Assembly: GCA_945271245.1 (NCBI GenBank)
Contig: CALYPF010000012.1
Coordinates: 1-39,414 of the forward strand
Source: an uncultured Enterobacteriaceae bacterium
GTDB lineage: Bacteria > Pseudomonadota > Gammaproteobacteria > Enterobacterales > Enterobacteriaceae
DNA length: 39,414 bases
Direction: 5' to 3'
The first letter of the stretch is position 1. Each line of letters starts with the position of its first letter. Both the position numbers and the translations under genes were made by a program. Below the pieces are notes generated by a model. It saw nothing but the letters and a program-made list of their open reading frames with translations. It was not told the DNA's origin and did no database searches. Shown here piece after piece: positions 34,849 to 39,414 of this stretch.

Positions 34849-35725
34849 CGTTTATAACGAAAAGCGGCCGCCGGGCGCGCTGCGCACCGTGTGGCGGAAA
34901 TTTTACGGCGACGTTGGCGCAATGGTTGGGCTTTACGGCTGTGGCATACTGTTAATTCTGTGCGCGTTCGGCAGTTTGCTGGCACCCTACGGCACAGATC
35001 AACAGTTTCTTGGCTTTCAGCTTCTGCCGCCGTCGTGGTCACACTACGGGGATGTCTCATTTTTTCTCGGTACCGACGATTTGGGGCGCGATGTGCTGAG
35101 CCGCTTATTAAGCGGCGCGCTGCCCACGATCGGCAGCGCGTTTCTCGCCACCTCCGGCGCTACGCTGTGTGGCCTGCTGCTGGGTATTGTCGCCGGTGCC
35201 ACCCACGGGCTGCGCTCTGCGGTGATGAACCACATTCTGGACACCCTGCTGTCCATTCCTTCGCTATTGCTGGCAATCATTGTCGTTGCGTTCGCAGGCC
35301 CGCAGCTCAGCCACGCGGTTTTTGCCGTCTGGCTGGCGCTACTGCCGCGCATGGTGCGCTCCGTTTACTTTATGGTGCATGATGAGCTGGAAAAAGAGTA
35401 TGTTGTCGCAGCCCGGCTCGACGGTGCATCAACGCTTAATATCCTGCTGTTTGCGGTGCTGCCTAATACGGCACCGACGCTGGTTAATGACGTGACTCGC
35501 GCGCTGTCAATGGCCATTCTGGATATCGCCGCGCTCGGTTTTTTGGATCTTGGCGCACAGCTCCCCTCCTCCGAATGGGGAGCGATGCTGGGCGATACGC
35601 TTGATTTGGTATACGTCGCTCCCTGGACCGTTATGTTACCCGGCGCCGCGCTCATGATAAGCGTATTACTGGTTAATCTACTCGGTGACGGGCTGCGCCG
35701 TGCGATTGTGGCTGGAGTGGAATAA
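34835..35725 (+). CDS. sapC: Sap ABC transporter permease SapC
   Basis: Second inner-membrane permease (DppC/OppC class), 296 residues as in E. coli. The N-terminus [20 protein letters not shown] is cytoplasmic, followed by the first helix at about 30-50. Periplasmic [19 protein letters not shown] near 72 is the OppC signature. The EAA loop is [20 protein letters not shown] near 189. The stop overlaps the sapD start (TAATG). No lesion seen. Confidence 0.96.
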   Translation: MPYDSVYNEKRPPGALRTVWRKFYGDVGAMVGLYGCGILLILCAFGSLLAPYGTDQQFLGFQLLPPSWSHYGDVSFFLGTDDLGRDVLSRLLSGALPTIGSAFLATSGATLCGLLLGIVAGATHGLRSAVMNHILDTLLSIPSLLLAIIVVAFAGPQLSHAVFAVWLALLPRMVRSVYFMVHDELEKEYVVAARLDGASTLNILLFAVLPNTAPTLVNDVTRALSMAILDIAALGFLDLGAQLPSSEWGAMLGDTLDLVYVAPWTVMLPGAALMISVLLVNLLGDGLRRAIVAGVE

Positions 35726-36717
35726 TGCCGTTACTGGATATTCGTAATCTGACGATTGAGTTCCGCACCGCCGAGGGCTGGGTGAAAGCGGTCGATCGCG
35801 TTAGCATGACGTTAAATGAGGGGGAAATTCGCGGGCTGGTGGGCGAATCCGGCTCCGGGAAAAGCGTTATTGCGAAAGCTATCTGCGGCGTCACCCGCGA
35901 TAACTGGCGCGTTAGCGCCGATCGCATGCGCTTTGATGATATTGACCTGCTGCGCCTGTCACCGCGCCAGCGCCGCCGCCTGGTTGGGCATAATGTTTCA
36001 ATGATTTTTCAGGAACCGCAGTCGTGCCTGGATCCCTCGGAGCGTATTGGTCGCCAGTTGGTGCAAAATATTCCCGGCTGGACATATAAAGGCCGCTGGT
36101 GGCAGCGATTCAGATGGCGCCGACGTCGGGCTATTGAATTGCTGCACCGCGTCGGCATCAAAGATCACCGGGACGCAATGCGCAGTTACCCATATGAGCT
36201 TACGGACGGAGAGTGCCAGAAGGTGATGATAGCCATCGCGCTGGCCAATCAGCCGCGTCTCCTGATAGCCGATGAACCCACCAATGCGATGGAGCCCACT
36301 ACCCAGGCACAGATATTTCGCCTGCTGAGCCGACTAAATCAAAACAATAACACGACTATTTTGCTAATTAGCCACGATCTCCAGATGCTAAGTAAATGGG
36401 CCGACAGAATCAATGTGATGTATTGCGGACAGACGGTTGAGACAGAGCCCAGCGAAGAGCTTATCGTAACGCCGCATCATCCTTATACCCAGGCACTAAT
36501 CCGCGCAATCCCTGACTTCGGGAATGCAATGCCGCATAAAAGCCGCCTGAATACCCTGCCTGGCGCAATCCCACTGTTAGAGCAATTACCCATGGGTTGC
36601 CGCCTCGGCCCTCGCTGCCCTTATGCCCAGCGGGAATGTATTGTGGCCCCACGCCTGACGGGTGCAAAAAATCACCTTTATGCCTGCCATTTCCCGTTGA
36701 ACATTGAGAGGGAATAA
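35725..36717 (+). CDS. sapD: Sap ABC transporter ATP-binding protein SapD
   Basis: ATPase of the Sap transporter, also needed with TrkH/TrkG for potassium uptake in E. coli. 330 residues as in E. coli. Walker A GESGSGKS near 39, Q-loop [16 protein letters not shown] near 94, a degenerate signature [17 protein letters not shown] near 153 where most ABC proteins have LSGGQ (a family feature of SapD), Walker [14 protein letters not shown] near 176 and H-loop ISHDLQ. The C-terminal oligopeptide-transporter extension has cysteines in [15 protein letters not shown], probably an Fe-S or zinc site as in OppD/F. Confidence 0.96.
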   Translation: MPLLDIRNLTIEFRTAEGWVKAVDRVSMTLNEGEIRGLVGESGSGKSVIAKAICGVTRDNWRVSADRMRFDDIDLLRLSPRQRRRLVGHNVSMIFQEPQSCLDPSERIGRQLVQNIPGWTYKGRWWQRFRWRRRRAIELLHRVGIKDHRDAMRSYPYELTDGECQKVMIAIALANQPRLLIADEPTNAMEPTTQAQIFRLLSRLNQNNNTTILLISHDLQMLSKWADRINVMYCGQTVETEPSEELIVTPHHPYTQALIRAIPDFGNAMPHKSRLNTLPGAIPLLEQLPMGCRLGPRCPYAQRECIVAPRLTGAKNHLYACHFPLNIERE

Positions 36718-36718
36718 C

Positions 36719-37525
36719 GTGGTTGAAACGCTTCTTGAAGTACGCAACCTGAGTAAAACTTTTCGCTATCGCACCGGCTGGTTTCATCGTCAAACCGTCG
36801 ATGCGGTAAAACCGCTAAGCTTTACCTTACGTGAGCGCCAGACGCTGGCTATCATTGGTGAAAACGGTTCAGGCAAATCGACGCTGGCAAAAATGCTGGC
36901 AGGCGTTATTGCGCCGACGTCCGGCGAACTGGTTATCGACGATCGCCCGCTGCGTTACGGTGATTATTCGTTTCGCAGTAAACAGATCCGCATGATTTTC
37001 CAGGACCCGGCGACCTCGCTCGATCCGCGCCAGCGCGTTTCACAAATTCTGGATATTCCACTGCGCCTGAATACCGAACTGGAGCCGAAGGCCCGCCGTG
37101 AACAGATCGTCGAGACGCTGCGTATGGTGGGGCTGCTTCCCGATCACGCTAGCTACTATCCCCACATGCTGGCGCCCGGCCAGAAACAGCGCCTGGGACT
37201 GGCTCGCGCGCTCATTCTGCGCCCTAAAGTGATTATCGCCGACGAGGCGCTGGCGTCGCTGGATATGTCCATGCGTTCTCAGTTAATAAACCTGATGCTT
37301 GAATTACAGGAAAAACAGGGGATTTCATACATTTATGTCACACAGCATCTTGGAATGATGAAGCATATCAGCGATTTAGTTATGGTGATGCATGAAGGTG
37401 AGGTTGTCGAGCGAGGCAGCACCGCCGACGTGCTTGCTTCACCTTTGCATGAACTCACAAAGCGCCTTATCGCCGGCCACTTTGGTGAAGCGCTTACCGC
37501 AGATGCGTGGCGTAAAGATCGCTAA
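36719..37525 (+). CDS. sapF: Sap ABC transporter ATP-binding protein SapF
   Basis: Second ATPase of the Sap transporter. With the GTG start at 36719 the product is 268 residues, the E. coli length, opening VETLLEVRNLSKTFRYR. GAGAGGGAATAAC supplies the ribosome site; an upstream ATG at 36704 lies inside sapD and adds five residues. Walker A is GENGSGKS near 46, Q-loop IFQDPATSLDPRQR near 94, signature MLAPGQKQRLGLARAL near 147 (LAPGQ instead of LSGGQ, as in other SapF), Walker B VIIADEALASLD near 169. The C-terminus HFGEALTADAWRKDR is identical to E. coli as I remember it. Confidence 0.95.
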   Translation: MVETLLEVRNLSKTFRYRTGWFHRQTVDAVKPLSFTLRERQTLAIIGENGSGKSTLAKMLAGVIAPTSGELVIDDRPLRYGDYSFRSKQIRMIFQDPATSLDPRQRVSQILDIPLRLNTELEPKARREQIVETLRMVGLLPDHASYYPHMLAPGQKQRLGLARALILRPKVIIADEALASLDMSMRSQLINLMLELQEKQGISYIYVTQHLGMMKHISDLVMVMHEGEVVERGSTADVLASPLHELTKRLIAGHFGEALTADAWRKDR

Positions 37526-37933
37526 TATTAACGCACCGATTAGGCGCACAGCCTTTATTGATGGCGTGCCTGAATGCTTTTGCGATCGCTGCAGGTGATT
37601 ATGTATTTCAGCGCGGGTTTATCAGCACGCTTCCTGAATCTGAGTCGCACTAACTGGCGCGACCAGCAGGAAAAGGGTCGACACGGTACGGTTGCTGTAG
37701 GGTATAATCGGCGCCTGTTTTTACGGCTATTGACTAACCATCTGCTTCTGGCGGGCTGCGCAGTTTTACAGGCCTGATTGATCTATTGCGAAATACGGCG
37801 TATCACTTGACGCGCGTTATTCGCAAGCGGCCATTATCAGTATGTAAAATGATATCCCGCGCCCTCCGGTATCGGGTTAGTTAGCGCCAGTTTGCAAGAA
37901 TAAAATGAGTAACAACTATAAGGATTAACTGCT
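37526..37933 (+). other. fabI upstream region
   Basis: 408 bp between sapF and fabI. No gene; E. coli ycjD is not here. TATAAT occurs at 37703-37708 with TCGACA 19 bp before it, and TTGACG occurs at 37808-37813; either could belong to the fabI promoter, but neither pairs well. The fabI leader ends TATAAGGATTAACTGCT, giving an AAGGA ribosome site. Confidence 0.45.
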
Positions 37934-38722
37934 ATGGGTTTTCTTACCGGTAAGCGCATTCTGATTACGGGCGTTGCCAGCAACCGCTCCATCGCCTATG
38001 GTATCGCACAGGCTATGCATCGCGAAGGCGCAGAACTGGCCTTTACTTATCAGAATGACAAACTGAAAGGCCGCGTAGAGGAGTTCGCCGCAGCGCTGGA
38101 CTCTAAGCTGGTTTTTGAGTGCGACGTCGCGGAAGACGCAAGCATTGAGGCGTTATTTGCCGAACTGGGCAAACAGTGGCCCAACTTCGACGGTTTTGTC
38201 CATTCTATCGGGTTTGCTCCGGCAGACCAGCTAGACGGCGATTATGTCAACGCAGTCACTCGTGACGGGTTTAAAATCGCTCACGATATTAGTTCATACA
38301 GTTTTGTCGCTATGGCGAAGGCCTGTCGCAGCATGCTGAATCAAAACGCCGCGCTCCTGACGCTTTCCTATCTGGGCGCCGAGCGCGCAATCCCTAACTA
38401 TAACGTTATGGGACTGGCAAAGGCCTCTCTGGAAGCGAATGTTCGCTATATGGCTAACGCTATGGGTCCGGACGGCGTGCGCGTTAACGCTATCTCGGCC
38501 GGCCCGATCCGTACACTGGCCGCGTCCGGCATCAAAGATTTCCGTAAAATGCTGGCTCACTGTGAAGCCGTCACGCCAATTCGCCGCACCGTGACTATTG
38601 AAGACGTTGGTAATTCGGCAGCATTCCTGTGTTCCGATTTATCCGCCGGAGTGTCTGGCGAAGTTCTGCACGTTGACGGCGGATTTAGCATTGCCGCCAT
38701 GAACGAGCTGGAACTGAAATAG
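37934..38722 (+). CDS. fabI: Enoyl-[acyl-carrier-protein] reductase (NADH) FabI
   Basis: Catalyses the last step of each fatty-acid elongation round, reducing trans-2-enoyl-ACP with NADH; essential in E. coli and the triclosan target. The 262 residues equal the E. coli length. The nucleotide fold starts [20 protein letters not shown]. Catalytic Y146, Y156 and K163 are present in [20 protein letters not shown] and AKAS. G93, M159 and F203, the positions at which triclosan resistance changes are known, carry the wild-type residues. The end [17 protein letters not shown] is standard. Single gene with its own terminator. Confidence 0.98.
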   Translation: MGFLTGKRILITGVASNRSIAYGIAQAMHREGAELAFTYQNDKLKGRVEEFAAALDSKLVFECDVAEDASIEALFAELGKQWPNFDGFVHSIGFAPADQLDGDYVNAVTRDGFKIAHDISSYSFVAMAKACRSMLNQNAALLTLSYLGAERAIPNYNVMGLAKASLEANVRYMANAMGPDGVRVNAISAGPIRTLAASGIKDFRKMLAHCEAVTPIRRTVTIEDVGNSAAFLCSDLSAGVSGEVLHVDGGFSIAAMNELELK

Positions 38723-38756
38723 CCCCATCTGCTGCCAGCAGGCAGAACGTTCAGAC

Positions 38757-38780
38757 GGGCGCCTACAGGCGCCTATTTTT
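38757..38780 (+). terminator. Rho-independent terminator of fabI
   Basis: GGCGCC (38758-38763) and GGCGCC (38768-38773) form a 6-bp perfect stem with loop TACA, followed by TATTTTT. It starts 35 bp after the fabI stop. Confidence 0.9.
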
Positions 38781-39363
38781 ATACTGCCGGCGCTGATTAC
38801 TACCTCAGGCGATAAATCACCGCCGTCTTAGTGCCTATCCCGTAGAGATGGCCTTTTACGTTTTTAGCGCTGCCTCCTTACTCTGTCTTTACTTTCTTCT
38901 TCTGCCTGTGGCCTCTTTCTCTGCTGGCTTGTTACCTGTACAGGTTAAGGCAGCAGCTTCCAGCGCCTCTCTTCAGACGATATTTAAACCGACGGTAAAA
39001 ATATTTTTTACGCGCGCTTTCATAGACGCAACTAAAAATAGTTTATCGCCGCGATATTCAGCTGGCTGCCTGTGAAATATCTACCATTGCATTATTAACC
39101 GCTCGCCTATATTACGCATTTTACTGAAAGTCGGCCCGCAGCGAGTAAAATCTGCTGATGACGCTGCTCAGGGAACAAAGCGCTTTGGTTGCATCTCACG
39201 GTAAGACATAAAAACGAATAAGAGCGGTTGCTGGCGGATATCAATTTCATACAAGTAACAACGCTTACTGAGCCAGCCAGACAAGCCCGCACGCCTTAAA
39301 TATTCTTTCTGACTGCATCCAGATAATTATGATTATCTCTTCGTGCGCTCATACGGGAATACG
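38781..39363. other. Non-coding region between fabI and the right IS end
   Basis: About 580 bp without a supported gene. A 75-codon frame at 38848-39075 and a 61-codon frame on the other strand have no ribosome site and odd composition. E. coli rnb (RNase II), a near neighbour of fabI, is not recognisable. The stretch may be decayed DNA cut by the IS. Confidence 0.5.
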
Positions 39364-39414
39364 TGTTACCAACGGTGCAAAACTGATCCACCCCAGCGGT
39401 TGAAAACTGATCCA
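39364..39414. mobile_element. IS21-family insertion sequence end (right boundary)
   Basis: The last 51 bases are the exact reverse complement of the first 51. The tip TGTTACCAACGG starts at 39364, then two copies of AAAACTGATCCA follow 24 bp apart. The IS body would lie to the right. This is the same end of the same element as on the left, so the two copies are in opposite orientation. Confidence 0.75.

Noticed and set aside
38848-39075. 75-aa hydrophobic frame downstream of fabI
   Set aside because: It begins like a membrane segment but has no ribosome site and then turns into low-complexity Ser/Ala; probably chance.
1-39414. The whole window as one giant transposon (TG...CA ends)
   Set aside because: The contents are the syntenic chromosomal backbone including essential fabI; two IS copies flanking it explain the inverted ends better.
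1-39414. CRISPR arrays, tRNA or rRNA genes
   Set aside because: I looked for regularly spaced repeats and for tRNA arm motifs and saw none.

Overview
The window is a 39.4-kb chromosomal segment of an enteric gammaproteobacterium (order Enterobacterales, most like Enterobacteriaceae). The evidence is the E. coli-like gene content and order: ldhA, hslJ, ydbJ, nifJ, ttcA, fnrS, zntB, mppA, ycjG, tpx, tyrR, ycjF, ycjX, pspDCBA/pspF, sapABCDF, fabI. This is the E. coli 29-31 min backbone with many neighbours missing. Most proteins have the E. coli length to within a few residues. I cannot assign a genus.

Ends. The first and last 51-52 bases are perfect inverted copies of each other and carry internal direct repeats, as IS21-family ends do. 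The segment therefore appears to sit between two copies of the same insertion sequence in opposite orientation. The left copy lies about 60 bp upstream of ldhA.

Layout. 0-6 kb: D-lactate dehydrogenase, two small lipoproteins (HslJ, YdbJ) and pyruvate:flavodoxin oxidoreductase. 6-11.5 kb: accessory stretch with an APC-type amino-acid permease, a secreted beta-lactamase-fold serine hydrolase, a 61-aa lipoprotein, a CatB-like acetyltransferase and gene-poor DNA. 11.5-16.1 kb: ttcA, an unlisted 44-aa proline-rich ORF, the FNR-dependent sRNA FnrS with its promoter, zntB, ybiI, yeaQ and a possible phage-associated gene. The usual fnr-ogt-uspE-abg block is not here. 16.3-20 kb: murein-peptide binding protein MppA, a YcjG homologue that has lost its catalytic residues, and thiol peroxidase. 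20.1-23.3 kb: a two-partner secretion pair (TpsB without a canonical in-frame start, short TpsA) inserted between tpx and tyrR. 23.4-30.5 kb: tyrR with a TyrR box, ycjF-ycjX, and the phage-shock-protein locus with a sigma-54 promoter. 30.5-32 kb: degraded M20 amidohydrolase. 32.2-38.8 kb: intact sapABCDF transporter and fabI, then non-coding DNA to the right IS end.

Working together: anaerobic and redox metabolism (LdhA, NifJ, FnrS, Tpx), murein-peptide and peptide uptake (MppA, Sap), envelope stress (Psp, YcjXF) and aromatic amino-acid control (TyrR). The missing neighbours, decayed remnants and IS boundaries fit a genome undergoing IS-associated reduction, but this rests on one window. Comparisons with E. 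coli are from memory, not from alignments.
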